Positions 51,235 through 60,292 are shown, counted from the first letter of the stretch. The stretch is DNA of 64,000 bases from Maribacter forsetii DSM 18668 (GCF_000744105.1 NZ_JQLH01000001.1:2046001-2110000); one strand, 5' to 3'. Numbers and translations: made by a program. The notes: generated by a model from the letters alone, not told the origin.

Positions 51235-52290
51235 TTAGACTGCTGGTTCTTTAGTTGTTTTAAAATACTTTTTCTTCAACCAAAAAGAGACTTTCACTAA
51301 AAATATTAGCGCAGGGACTTCAACTAGCGGACCAATAACACCTGCAAATGCCTGACCGGAATTTAATCCGAAAACTGCAATGGCTACAGCTATAGCAAGT
51401 TCAAAATTGTTTCCGGCTGCTGTAAATGCTACTGATGCTGTTTTGTCATATTCTGCCCCGGTGGCTTTGGTAAAAAAGAAACCGATAATGAACATTAAGG
51501 TGAAGTAGATTAGTAATGGTACTGCAATGATGAGCACATCCATAGGTATTTCTACTATTAATTCTCCCTTTAAAGAGAACATGATAACAATGGTAAATAA
51601 TAATGCTATCAATGTCATAGGTGAAATTGCCGGTATAAACTTGGTAGTATACCATTCTTCACCTTTTAACTTCACTAAAATCAGCCTGCTTAATATTCCC
51701 ATTAAAAAGGGTAAACCTAAATAGATAGCTACACTTTCGGCAATGGTGCCAATAGAAATATCTACGATTGCGCCTTCAAACCCAAAATAGGGTGGAAGTA
51801 CAGTAATAAATATCCATGCATAAAAGCTATAGGCAAATACCTGAAAAATACTGTTCAGTGCAACTAACCCTGCACCATACTCGCTACTACCATCGGCAAG
51901 GTCGTTCCATACCAAAACCATGGCTATACAACGTGCTAGACCAATAAGAATTAGACCAACCATGTATTCTGGATAGTCAGATAAAAAGGTAATGGCCAGT
52001 ATAAACATTAAAACCGGACCAATGATCCAGTTTAAAATTAGACTTATAGATAGTATTTTGGTATTTCTAAACACCTTAGGTAACAAAGCATAATTAACTT
52101 TTGCCAGTGGCGGATACATCATTAAAATCAACCCAATAGCAATAGGAATATTTGTGCTGCCACTGCTAAATGAATTGATGAAATCAGGGAATGTAGGGAA
52201 GAAGTACCCTATACCAACACCAAGTGCCATGGCGGCAAAAATCCACCAAGTTAGATTTTTATCTAGAAAACTTAATTTTTTAGAAGCCAT
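51235..52290 (-). CDS. ACR3-type arsenite efflux transporter
   Basis: A 351-residue, 10-helix membrane carrier that expels arsenite (and perhaps antimonite) with the proton gradient. Hallmarks are FLDKNLTWWIFAAMALGVGIGYFFP, LILIGLARCIAMVLVWNDLADG with the essential Cys of ACR3, and AAGNNFELAIAVAIAVFG. It is the last gene of the arsenic operon, 2 bp after the arsenate-reductase-like gene. It is often called arsB; the sequence is of the ACR3 rather than ArsB family. Confidence 0.95.
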   Translation of the reverse strand: MASKKLSFLDKNLTWWIFAAMALGVGIGYFFPTFPDFINSFSSGSTNIPIAIGLILMMYPPLAKVNYALLPKVFRNTKILSISLILNWIIGPVLMFILAITFLSDYPEYMVGLILIGLARCIAMVLVWNDLADGSSEYGAGLVALNSIFQVFAYSFYAWIFITVLPPYFGFEGAIVDISIGTIAESVAIYLGLPFLMGILSRLILVKLKGEEWYTTKFIPAISPMTLIALLFTIVIMFSLKGELIVEIPMDVLIIAVPLLIYFTLMFIIGFFFTKATGAEYDKTASVAFTAAGNNFELAIAVAIAVFGLNSGQAFAGVIGPLVEVPALIFLVKVSFWLKKKYFKTTKEPAV

Positions 52291-52292
52291 TT

Positions 52293-52925
52293 TTACTTGT
52301 TGATTTGTGAGAATATGTAAAATAATTCTGTTGCAATCTGTATACTTCTTTCAGCATATTTTTCTGCTTGCTGAGGAGTATTATCAAAAGCTTTAGGGTC
52401 TTCAAAAGTGATAGGAACTCTTTTTTCTGCTCCAGCTATAAAAGGACAACCACCATCTGCTTGTGAGCATGTCATTACTGCTGCAAATTGTGTGGACGGA
52501 TTAAAAGAATCTTCATATGATTTAGAAAAACCAATTACCGGATGCTCGTTCTCAGCATACTTAATAGCATAAACCGGATTAGTGATCTCTGATAATTTTT
52601 GAATCTGAAAACCTTGATTTTTTAATGTTTCCGCCACCATAGGGAATAGGGCAGTAGCTTCTGTACCACCAGAATAGCAAAACACATTTTTAATACCATA
52701 ATAATTTGCCATAGTCTGTGCCCAAACTTGAGATAAATGACTTCTTCTTGAGTTGTGGGTACAGATGAAATTTATTCTGATTTCTTCACTAGCATTCGTT
52801 TTCTCTTGAATGTAATCTACCAATGGTTTTAAAACAACTTTACGATCTGCAGTAATAGAATCGGTATTCAGTTCTTTTATAAAATTCTCAATTTCTGGTA
52901 ACATATTCGTTTTTGTAGTAATCAT
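52293..52925 (-). CDS. Low-molecular-weight phosphatase-type arsenate reductase-like protein
   Basis: A 210-residue protein with the LMW-PTP/ArsC P-loop Cys55-THNSR-Arg61-Ser in INFICTHNSRRSHLSQ. Known relatives reduce arsenate to arsenite or dephosphorylate proteins. Adjacent to acr3 it most likely feeds arsenite to the exporter. A second cysteine in MTCSQADGGCPF would fit the redox relay of thioredoxin-dependent ArsC. It is longer at the N-terminus than typical ArsC by about 45 residues. Confidence 0.88.
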   Translation of the reverse strand: MITTKTNMLPEIENFIKELNTDSITADRKVVLKPLVDYIQEKTNASEEIRINFICTHNSRRSHLSQVWAQTMANYYGIKNVFCYSGGTEATALFPMVAETLKNQGFQIQKLSEITNPVYAIKYAENEHPVIGFSKSYEDSFNPSTQFAAVMTCSQADGGCPFIAGAEKRVPITFEDPKAFDNTPQQAEKYAERSIQIATELFYIFSQINK

Positions 52926-52946
52926 TTTCTTTGGTTTATTTAAAGG

Positions 52947-53414
52947 TTAACAGCAATTGCCATCAGGTGCACAACATGGTTCATTATTAATATCCGAAAG
53001 TTTTACTTTTTGCTTTTCTTCAGGAATGCCACAATTATCTTTAGCCAAACAATCTGTTTGTTTAGAGGTTAGTCTGAAATTGGTACCGTCAAAATCTAAT
53101 CCGAATTTTTCTATGGTTGATCCCTGGTATTCTACCTCAATTTCCAAATCTTCTATTTTCAATACCTTTTCAGAAAGTTCAATAATATTGATCAACTTTT
53201 CTGGGTGTAATCTATGATCATAATCATTGGCATTCCAAAGTTGAAAATTTACTACTTCTTCGTTTCTGACCGTACCACCGCAATCAATAAAATTTTTGGT
53301 TATTTTACCTACCTCGGTAACATGAAAATGATTTGGTACCAATTCGCCATTCGGTAATTCAAATGCTATAGTGTCCAGTTTTGTCAAATGATTTTTAATT
53401 TCTGATAGTTTCAT
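52947..53414 (-). CDS. DUF6428 family protein of arsenic operon
   Basis: A 155-residue protein with a FHVTEVGKITKNFIDCGGTVRN motif and a cysteine-rich C-terminus (CCAPDGNCC), typical of the DUF6428 family found in Bacteroidota ars operons. Its function is unknown; the cysteines suggest metalloid binding. It lies 21 bp before the arsC-like gene and has its own candidate operator upstream. Confidence 0.82.
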   Translation of the reverse strand: MKLSEIKNHLTKLDTIAFELPNGELVPNHFHVTEVGKITKNFIDCGGTVRNEEVVNFQLWNANDYDHRLHPEKLINIIELSEKVLKIEDLEIEVEYQGSTIEKFGLDFDGTNFRLTSKQTDCLAKDNCGIPEEKQKVKLSDINNEPCCAPDGNCC

Positions 53415-53451
53415 AATGCTATGTTTTAAATTTTTGCTTCTTAATATTATT

Positions 53452-53469
53452 ATATCGCAATAAAACGAT
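53452..53469. promoter_or_regulatory. Candidate ArsR operator upstream of DUF6428 gene
   Basis: ATATCGCAATAAAACGAT shares 13 of 18 positions with the element at 53838-53855 read on the other strand. It lies between the arsR stop and the DUF6428 start, suggesting a second ArsR-controlled promoter within the operon. Confidence 0.4.
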
Positions 53470-53487
53470 TAATCAGGTTAAATTTTT

Positions 53488-53817
53488 TTAGCAGCAACTG
53501 TTGCTAGAGATATCTTGATCTAGAAATTGCGCCATAATATCTTTCATGTTAGACCAGTTGTCTTTATCTATACAATAACAAACGCTAGTACCTTCTACAT
53601 TACCTTTTATTAATCCTAAATTTTTCAATTCTTTAAGGTGTTGTGATATGGTAGGTTGTGCCAAGCCTATTTCGCTGACTAAATCGCCACAAATACAAGT
53701 GTCTATTTTGAACAAATGTTGTAATATAGCAACACGTGCAGGGTGACCAAAGGCTTTTGCGAACATGGAAATCTTGTTCTGCTCATCGGTAAACATCTCT
53801 GTCTTTGCTAATCCCAT
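53488..53817 (-). CDS. arsR: ArsR family metalloregulator
   Basis: A 109-residue winged-helix repressor of arsenic resistance. The arsenite-sensing cysteines are in DTCICGDLVSEIG (CxC), and the recognition helix is AQPTISQHLKELKNLGLI. A C-terminal SNSCC adds two more cysteines that may take part in metal binding. It leads the operon with DUF6428, the ArsC-like gene and acr3. It should bind the candidate operator 21 bp upstream of its start and release it on arsenite or antimonite binding. Confidence 0.92.
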   Translation of the reverse strand: MGLAKTEMFTDEQNKISMFAKAFGHPARVAILQHLFKIDTCICGDLVSEIGLAQPTISQHLKELKNLGLIKGNVEGTSVCYCIDKDNWSNMKDIMAQFLDQDISSNSCC

Positions 53818-53837
53818 TTTTTTAACTTAATTGTTTC

Positions 53838-53855
53838 ATTGCAATATTACGATAT
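53838..53855. promoter_or_regulatory. Candidate ArsR operator upstream of arsR
   Basis: ATTGCAATATTACGATAT is an imperfect dyad around AATATT, 21-38 bp upstream of arsR. The reverse complement resembles the element at 53452-53469. Position and shape suit an autoregulatory ArsR/SmtB site. Confidence 0.45.
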
Positions 53856-54035
53856 TATATTTTATAAATTTAATAAAATTGTTTTTTTAACTAATTCATA
53901 CCAATTCTGTTTGTAGCAAAGTAATAATCATAATATAGATTTAATAATTAGTTGTTGTCTTTTTAATTAAAAGGCACTTCAGTAGACCAATCTTATCCAA
54001 TATTTTAAAATCTTCTAATATTTTAATGCAAACTT

Positions 54036-54065
54036 TTGAAAATGAGTAATTTCTATGTAACTTTT
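54036..54065 (+). promoter_or_regulatory. Promoter of CBM48-HhH gene
   Basis: TTG at 54036-54038 is separated by exactly 19 bp from TAACTTTT (54058-54065), a close match to the Bacteroidota TTG-N19-TAnnTTTG promoter. The -7 box ends 26 bp before the start codon. Confidence 0.6.
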
Positions 54066-54091
54066 ATCTAGAATTAAAACACTACAGAAAA

Positions 54092-54748
54092 ATGGCATTA
54101 ACAAAAGAGACAAAAGGAAAGGGTACGCATACTACGGTTACGTTTACCGTTGGGGCAAATGAAGCTCCAAGTGAGGCGAATGTGATATTGTTGGGAGACT
54201 TCAATGATTGGCAAACCAACGATAGTTCTTACCAAATGGAAAAAAAGAACGGATCGTATGTAAAAAGTATAAAACTGGAAACAGGTAAAAGTTATGAGTT
54301 CAGATACTTGAGCGAAGACAAAGGATGGTTCAATGACCATGCTGCTGATGCTTATGTTCCATCTCCGTATGCAGGCATAGATAATAGTGTTGTTGATTTA
54401 ACCGCATTACCGGCGAAAAAGAAACCGGTTAAAAAGGCGGCTGCCAAAAAACCTGCAGTTAAAAAGCCTGTAGCAAAGAAACCTGTAGCCAAGGCTAAGA
54501 AAGATGATTTAAAGAAAATTGAAGGTATAGGACCTAAAATTGCTTCTATATTAACAGAGAAGGGGATAGGTACTTTTGAGAAATTAGCAGGAGCTTCTGT
54601 AAAAACGCTTGAAGGAATTTTAAAAGAAGCCGGACCACGTTATACTATGCATAAACCAGGTAGCTGGCCAAAACAAGCTAAATTAGCTGCTTCTGGAGAT
54701 TGGGATAAGTTAAAAACTTTACAAGATAAATTGGACGGTGGTAAATAA
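54092..54748 (+). CDS. CBM48 (AMPK-beta-like) domain fused through Lys/Pro/Ala linker to helix-hairpin-helix domain
   Basis: A 218-residue three-part protein. Residues about 15-100 form a CBM48/isoamylase early-set fold (ANVILLGDFNDWQTNDSSY ... YEFRYLSEDKGWFND), usually a glycogen-binding module. Residues 106-138 are a basic Lys-Pro-Ala linker with repeated AKKPV units. The C-terminal part (about 139-214) contains a helix-hairpin-helix motif KKIEGIGPKIASILTEKGIGTFEKLA, as in DNA- or rRNA-binding proteins. No catalytic site is evident. The protein might connect carbohydrate or glucan binding with nucleic acid, but the sequence does not prove this. It has its own promoter and terminator. Confidence 0.8.
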   Translation: MALTKETKGKGTHTTVTFTVGANEAPSEANVILLGDFNDWQTNDSSYQMEKKNGSYVKSIKLETGKSYEFRYLSEDKGWFNDHAADAYVPSPYAGIDNSVVDLTALPAKKKPVKKAAAKKPAVKKPVAKKPVAKAKKDDLKKIEGIGPKIASILTEKGIGTFEKLAGASVKTLEGILKEAGPRYTMHKPGSWPKQAKLAASGDWDKLKTLQDKLDGGK

Positions 54749-54765
54749 CAGTCTAATTCATACAA

Positions 54766-54803
54766 ACAAAAAGCCCTAAGGTATATTCTTAGGGCTTTTT
54801 TTA
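54766..54803 (+). terminator. Terminator of CBM48-HhH gene
   Basis: AAAAAGCCCTAAG and CTTAGGGCTTTTT form a 13-bp stem around a seven-base loop, followed by further T residues, 20 bp after the stop codon. Confidence 0.92.
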
Positions 54804-55037
54804 TTCCAAGATTTTTATTTCATATTCGATTGACTTTTTGAAAATAAGGTGTCACTTTTTTGATTATTATTTTTTTTATTTCATTCTAAATAAAGAATCA
54901 ATAAAACTTTAAACTTTTTTTGAGAAGCACTTATTCTTGTTTTCATTTTCATTTATCTTGAATCTAGTTCCCGCTTGTACTTGTATAATAAATGCATAAA
55001 AAGTGTGGACCTTACTAATCTGATAATTTCATTAAAT

Positions 55038-56585
55038 ATGCACACCAATTTTCATATTAAATTTATAACCATTCTTTTTATATTACTTGTAGGGTGTAAG
55101 AATAAACAAACTACTGGTTTTAAATTTAGTGAAACTAGTATTTCATTAATTCAAGATGCAATGAACAAGGGTGAAGTTAATGCTCAATATCTTGTTGAAG
55201 GTTATTTAAAAAGGATAGAAGCATATGATAAAAAAGGACCTTCAATTAACTCTGTTATTCTAGTTAATCCCAAAGCAATGGAAAGGGCCATTTATTTGGA
55301 CAGTTTATATTCTAGAGGAGTTATTTTAGGACCTTTGCATGGAATACCCATTATTGTAAAGGATAATTACGATGTTAAAGGTCTTCCCACAAGTAACGGA
55401 ACATTAGCCTTGAAAGATTCTTATCCTCCCAATGATGCTTTTTTGGTAAAACAAATGAAAGATGCAGGTGCTATTATTTTAGCAAAGTCAAATCTTGCAG
55501 AATTTGCTTCCAGTGGTTACTTTACTGTGAGTTCAGTTTTACCTGGTTATTCTAGAAATCCGTATGATACACGACGAACTACAGCAGGTTCTAGTGGTGG
55601 TACTGCAGCTTCTATTGCGGCAAGTTTTGCAGTAGTGGGTCTTGGTACAGATACCGGTAGTTCTATAAGGGGTCCTTCTTCACACCAAGCACTTGTAGGT
55701 ATTAGATCTACTATGGGTTTGACTAGTCGTGATGGTATCGTTCCTTTAGCGCTAACAAATGATATTGGAGGTCCTATGGGTAGAACGGTAGAAGATGTTG
55801 CAATTGTTTTTGATGTAATAGCCGGCTACGATTCAACAGATGTAGTAACTGCAAAAAGTATTAATGTAAAAGAAGAATCCTACCAATCATTTTTGGGTAG
55901 AAGTGTAGTTGACAAAAGGGTAGGAGTTGTTCACCAGTTATTTATTCCTGAAGAATCTGACTCTAGTGTTTATCGGTTGATGATTAAAGCTATTAAGGAT
56001 ATGTCAACTTTAGGGGTAACTATGGTAGATTCTGTTAAGTTACCTCATTTAGACTCATTAAATAAAGCCCGTACAGCAATTAGTGAACTAAAAAGAGATT
56101 ATAATGGGTATTTGGCAAGTTTAGGTGATAGTGCTAAGTATACATCTTTACAGGAAATTATTGAATCGAAAGAATATCATCCTTATTTGAAGAGTAATCT
56201 TCAAAACGCCCAAGCGGATGTAGATATACCAGAAGAGCATAATGACTGGGGCAAGAACCAAGAACTAAGGCAAGCATTAAGAGATCATATTACCAATGTA
56301 ATGGATAGTTTAAATTTGGACGCTTTGATTTATCCAACCTTTACTTATCCACCAAGATTGATAGGAGATTTAAACGGACCGAGGGGCGCTAATAGTATAA
56401 AACTGTCACCTCCAACAGGTTTTCCTGCAATTGCCGTACCAATGGGGTACTCTTATGATAAATATCCGGCAGGTTTTCAATTGTTAGGTAGACCATTTAG
56501 CGAAGGTTTATTGTTTCAGTTAGCTTACGCATATGAACAAAAAATGAAAAATAGAAGAGCTCCAGAGGGTTTTCCAGAATTATAG
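55038..56585 (+). CDS. Lipoprotein amidase (amidase signature family)
   Basis: A 515-residue amidase. The start at 55038 gives a lipobox (LLVGC, Cys20); an upstream in-frame ATG at 54975 would put a non-signal segment first. The Ser-cisSer-Lys triad is present: Lys108 in IIVKDNYDV, Ser185 in AGSSGGTAAS and Ser209 in DTGSSIRGP. Family members hydrolyse amides of fatty acids, amino acids or peptides, and the anchored form suggests an extracytoplasmic substrate. It is a single gene, convergent with the DUF2625 gene. Confidence 0.92.
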   Translation: MHTNFHIKFITILFILLVGCKNKQTTGFKFSETSISLIQDAMNKGEVNAQYLVEGYLKRIEAYDKKGPSINSVILVNPKAMERAIYLDSLYSRGVILGPLHGIPIIVKDNYDVKGLPTSNGTLALKDSYPPNDAFLVKQMKDAGAIILAKSNLAEFASSGYFTVSSVLPGYSRNPYDTRRTTAGSSGGTAASIAASFAVVGLGTDTGSSIRGPSSHQALVGIRSTMGLTSRDGIVPLALTNDIGGPMGRTVEDVAIVFDVIAGYDSTDVVTAKSINVKEESYQSFLGRSVVDKRVGVVHQLFIPEESDSSVYRLMIKAIKDMSTLGVTMVDSVKLPHLDSLNKARTAISELKRDYNGYLASLGDSAKYTSLQEIIESKEYHPYLKSNLQNAQADVDIPEEHNDWGKNQELRQALRDHITNVMDSLNLDALIYPTFTYPPRLIGDLNGPRGANSIKLSPPTGFPAIAVPMGYSYDKYPAGFQLLGRPFSEGLLFQLAYAYEQKMKNRRAPEGFPEL

Positions 56586-56747
56586 AAAATAGTGTATCTG
56601 TTTAAAGTATTACGTTAATCGATTATATTCTCTTGTGTTTTTATCTGGGGTGCTTGACCTATAGTATTGAGCGATAAGAACTAAATACTGTTCATAGTCC
56701 GTTTTACGATGCCACTTGTTTTTGTATTATAGTATACTTTTTTTTAC

Positions 56748-57422
56748 TTACTCTTCTTTCGATGATTTCTCTAAAGTGTCTTGTTGAAATGACCATATCT
56801 CAGAGATTGGCACTATTTTTCTTGTCAAATCATCAATGTGCTTATGTTCTGTCCACAAAAATGGATAGAATGTGATACCTTGATTTCCATTAATTTCAGA
56901 TATTTCTTTTTCCCAACCTGTCCACCGTGCATTAGCGTAGAATTGAGATAGATCACCAGTAAATGTCCACCATAAAAAATCAGAATATCTAATATCCATA
57001 GGCTCCCATTCTAAAGCATCAGGTGCGAAATAATAGATGTTACCTAAATCAGTACCCAATGCACCTCCGTTTATGGCATAAAATCCGCCGACTACATCAT
57101 CGGCAATTAAGAATATAGCTGGTTTATCTCCGTAATCTTTGAACGTTTTACCTTTGTTAAACTTAGGTAAAGTTCTATCTAGCTTTTGGTTACCAGAACC
57201 CAAAATTCTGATCCAACCATGGTCTATTAAGAGACCGCCAGTTTCATATATTATAGCTCCCATGGGGGAGCGAGTTGATACTTGAGTTTGATACAGTGCA
57301 TTGTCTGCTTCTTTCTCGTTTTTGGGTAGAATTTCAACTTTATTGGTTGCATTATTTATCCATTCAGTAACTAATGCCCAGCCTGGTTCTTCAATATTTA
57401 TTAATTCATTTATTGCTTTCAT
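56748..57422 (-). CDS. DUF2625 family protein
   Basis: A 224-residue cytoplasmic protein from ATG at 57422. Conserved patches such as YETGGLLIDHGWIRILGSG, FYAINGGALG and YFAPDALEWE are those of the DUF2625 family. The function is unknown. Stand-alone proteins of this type often occur in groups of immunity-like genes. An 11-codon upstream extension is possible but less likely. Confidence 0.85.
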   Translation of the reverse strand: MKAINELINIEEPGWALVTEWINNATNKVEILPKNEKEADNALYQTQVSTRSPMGAIIYETGGLLIDHGWIRILGSGNQKLDRTLPKFNKGKTFKDYGDKPAIFLIADDVVGGFYAINGGALGTDLGNIYYFAPDALEWEPMDIRYSDFLWWTFTGDLSQFYANARWTGWEKEISEINGNQGITFYPFLWTEHKHIDDLTRKIVPISEIWSFQQDTLEKSSKEE

Positions 57423-57493
57423 ACTGATTAATACAGATTTAATGATGCGTTGCAAACACCGATTTAATATGGTTATTTTTCTATTAGAATCTG

Positions 57494-57622
57494 TTACTTC
57501 TTTCTTTTAAACAAGAATTTATGTACTCGGTTTAATGTACTGCCCAAAAAGTTCCAAAATTTATGTAGAATTCCCTCAAAAATTACGTCAACGAAGAAAC
57601 TAACTATAGCATCAAAAATCAT
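57494..57622 (-). CDS. Small hydrophobic protein of 42 residues
   Basis: ATG at 57622 to TAA at 57494 encodes 42 residues: a hydrophobic half (MIFDAIVSFFVDVIF) followed by an aromatic, basic half ending HKFLFKRKK. The frame is free of rare features and points in the same direction as the DUF2625 gene 71 bp downstream. It could be a small membrane protein, or a chance frame in AT-rich DNA. Confidence 0.45.
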   Translation of the reverse strand: MIFDAIVSFFVDVIFEGILHKFWNFLGSTLNRVHKFLFKRKK

Positions 57623-57685
57623 CTGGTGTATTTATAAACTTTAAAAACTTAAATGGCAAGTAATTAATAGGGTAGAGGTAAGTTA

Positions 57686-58255
57686 CTATTTGGTTATTGC
57701 CCAATCTTGACCTCCGTATGCTGTCCAAGAACAATCTTCAGGTTCCTTTAATATGCTTTTGACCATTTCAATAAGTTTTGGGTCTTCATCTTTAAAAATT
57801 GAATCTCCGGCCATAATTAGTGCTCTGCTTAACTCATCATGCATTTTATCTTTGTTCTGCACTAAATAGTTTAATTGCCCTAGCCTTAGATGTAAAAACG
57901 GATTGCCGATGGTATCTTTAAATTGCATAGCAAAATTGAAATTATCAAAAGCATCTTCAATCCATCTTTCAGAAAAACATACTTCAGCGATATGCAGAAT
58001 TACATATCTACCTTCCCTAGTTCTTTTTTGGTCGTCAGTTAACGATTCATAAATTTTCATGAGCTGGTTAACCCTAATCTCCACATCTAAATCTTTATTA
58101 GTGGTGATTTTGTCGATGTGGGCTACTTTATTTGCTATAGATTCTGGTATGTCAATGTACTGCTTGATCTTTGCAATGTTCGCTTCTTTTTTAGATTGTA
58201 ATTGAACTGGTTCTTGTTTTTTGTCGCTCTTCTTTAAAAAATCAAATAGCCCCAT
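57686..58255 (-). CDS. Helical protein of unknown function, TPR-like
   Basis: A 189-residue soluble protein beginning MGLFDFLKKSDKK, an N-terminus common to many small proteins of immunity or stress loci. The rest is helical with TPR-like spacing (ILHIAEVCFSERWIEDAFDN, LHLRLGQLNYLVQNKDKMHD). No family was recognised with confidence. It follows the hydrolase-TPR gene by 38 bp. Confidence 0.7.
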   Translation of the reverse strand: MGLFDFLKKSDKKQEPVQLQSKKEANIAKIKQYIDIPESIANKVAHIDKITTNKDLDVEIRVNQLMKIYESLTDDQKRTREGRYVILHIAEVCFSERWIEDAFDNFNFAMQFKDTIGNPFLHLRLGQLNYLVQNKDKMHDELSRALIMAGDSIFKDEDPKLIEMVKSILKEPEDCSWTAYGGQDWAITK

Positions 58256-58293
58256 ATGAATGCGTTGTAATATTTAATATTTCTATTTAAGTA

Positions 58294-59436
58294 TTAATCT
58301 TCTTTCAATTTCAACAGTACCTCTTTACCGTGTTCATTATTAGGGTCTAAGGCTACAGATTTTTCATACATTTCAATAGCTTCATCTTTTTTGTCAGACA
58401 TGAGTAAAGCTTCACCATAACTATCATAAGCATTGGCACTTTCTGGAAATAATATGGTGGTTGTTTTAAATACGTCTAGCGCTTTGTCCAATTCTTGGGT
58501 TTGTAAAAAGGAGTAACCCAATGTATTTAAATCGTGTTCTGAACGATTATGGACCTTAGTTTTGATTGATAGGTCAATTGCATTGTCCAAAGCCTTTTGT
58601 AAGACTACATTTTGTTGGTTTTCATCTAATGTTTTTACATAGGCTTTAACAATGACGTTGATTACTAAACCAGGATTATCATAAAAAATAGCATGACCAC
58701 TGCTTTCAGCTATAATGTTGGTTACATTGTTGTTATTATTACCTAAATCTACATGAACTTTTTTCCATCTATTTGAATATTCTTCTGGATATACTGGGGC
58801 AGATTTATCTGGAAAAATATTTGTAACAGGAATATTTTCAGGAAACTGTGTGTTTCGTAATGAACGCATAATTTCATTGTAATTATAATTCAGGTAATAA
58901 TCGCCGGTACCCTTTGGTATGGTATTTATGTCAACAAACATATCTCTCATAGCTAAGAAATCATCATTCCAAAAATCACTGAGCGTAGCATCTATTAAAA
59001 CAATCGATTTTACTTTCTTAGGATGTTTATTCGCGTATAATAGATTATAGAGACCACCATAGGAATGTGAAACCAAAATAATATCATCATCGTATCCTAA
59101 TTTTGCAAGTCCGGTTTCTAATTCCTTTATTCCGTTTTCAATATCGAAATCTGAATCGTTCTTCAATTTCGGATTTAATTCACTTTGCCCAAAACCAGAT
59201 CTGTCATAGGTAATTAGTGTTGTACCGGTAACTTTATGTATCCTTTCTAAAATAGGTGCCCAAACAGAACTGTTATCACCGCCACCAGCTTCAAAAAGAA
59301 TAGGAGTTCCTTCTCCTTTCATAATATTGAAATGCATGTTATAGCCACCAATATCTACTAGGGTATCTTCTGTTTGAGAATGTATCGTAAACGATAGAGA
59401 GAAAAGAGCTAAGAAAGTAAAATAGAAATTTTTCAT
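58294..59436 (-). CDS. Exported alpha/beta hydrolase with C-terminal TPR
   Basis: A 380-residue protein with a signal peptide (MKNFYFTFLALFSLSFTIHSQ), an alpha/beta hydrolase domain (about 25-260) and two or three TPR units (about 290-375, including NAYDSYGEALLMSDKKDEAIEMYEKSV). Catalytic parts are FEAGGGDNSSVW (oxyanion), SHSYGG nucleophile Ser, and the His of ESSGHAIFYDNP; the acid is probably in VLIDATLSD. The TPR may present or position a peptide or ester substrate, which is unknown. Confidence 0.88.
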   Translation of the reverse strand: MKNFYFTFLALFSLSFTIHSQTEDTLVDIGGYNMHFNIMKGEGTPILFEAGGGDNSSVWAPILERIHKVTGTTLITYDRSGFGQSELNPKLKNDSDFDIENGIKELETGLAKLGYDDDIILVSHSYGGLYNLLYANKHPKKVKSIVLIDATLSDFWNDDFLAMRDMFVDINTIPKGTGDYYLNYNYNEIMRSLRNTQFPENIPVTNIFPDKSAPVYPEEYSNRWKKVHVDLGNNNNNVTNIIAESSGHAIFYDNPGLVINVIVKAYVKTLDENQQNVVLQKALDNAIDLSIKTKVHNRSEHDLNTLGYSFLQTQELDKALDVFKTTTILFPESANAYDSYGEALLMSDKKDEAIEMYEKSVALDPNNEHGKEVLLKLKED

Positions 59437-59648
59437 TTTTTAATGGTTTAATAGATTAGTTAGATGTAATAATTACTTATTCGTTTAATCCACAACAATT
59501 AAGCCAGTTATTTTGGCTAGACATCTTAAAGGAAAACATGCTTTCTTGCAAAGGAATACTAAAGTTTTAGGGCATTATTAGGAAGCTATAATATCTAAAG
59601 ATTAGTGAAATGTATTACTCGCTATATTAGTAAATATCCAAGACTACC

Positions 59649-60224
59649 TTAGACATTAATTTTTACTTTTTTAAATAAATTTGGTAACACGTCTTCTAAA
59701 TCTGGAATTTTCCAATTTCTATCTCTTTTTATATCGCTTAAAACAATTTCACTTTTTATTTCAGCCTGTTCTTTTTCTGTTTCAGGTTTATTCCAGAAAT
59801 CACTTTCCACTTTTTGAAATGCCTTCTTTTTAATTCCTGTTTTTTCTTTATATAGCTTTGCAGCTAACAGCCTTAATTCGGTATACTCGCAATTATTTTT
59901 TGGGGTATTAATTTGTGCTAATGTGTCTGCATTGGCCAAGGCGTCTAGATAAACTTTTTTGCCCTGTATTATGAGCCAACCTGTAAAATTGTAGGTGTTT
60001 GTGTAAGAACCTTCATTGATTAAAAATTGTGCCGTCCAAATTAAATTACTTGGTACTGAAATAATGGCAATTTCATATAACTCATAAATAAATTGAAAAT
60101 GCAGTAATTCTTCAATTGATAAAACCGAAAGTCTTTTATTGAAGTTTATAGTAAGTTGTTCATTATCTGAATTTGATTTTTCCTTTACATCTTCAATGAT
60201 GGTCCAAAATAGTTCTTTATTCAT
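59649..60224 (-). CDS. DUF4240 family protein
   Basis: A 191-residue protein starting MNKELFWTIIEDVKEKS, with SIEELLHFQFIYELYEIAI and NFTGWLIIQGKKVYLDALANADTLA, the conserved pattern of DUF4240. The function is unknown. The C-terminal extension of about 60 residues is highly charged. It lies in the run of immunity-like genes. Confidence 0.85.
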   Translation of the reverse strand: MNKELFWTIIEDVKEKSNSDNEQLTINFNKRLSVLSIEELLHFQFIYELYEIAIISVPSNLIWTAQFLINEGSYTNTYNFTGWLIIQGKKVYLDALANADTLAQINTPKNNCEYTELRLLAAKLYKEKTGIKKKAFQKVESDFWNKPETEKEQAEIKSEIVLSDIKRDRNWKIPDLEDVLPNLFKKVKINV

Positions 60225-60292
60225 TTTAATCTGTGTTTAGGTTTTTTTATGTTTTCATACACTAAATTAAATTTCTACATGCTACTATATTG

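Noticed and set aside
51235..53817. Arsenic operon as a horizontally acquired mobile island
   Set aside because: No integrase, transposase, repeats or clear composition change borders it, although ars operons are often mobile.
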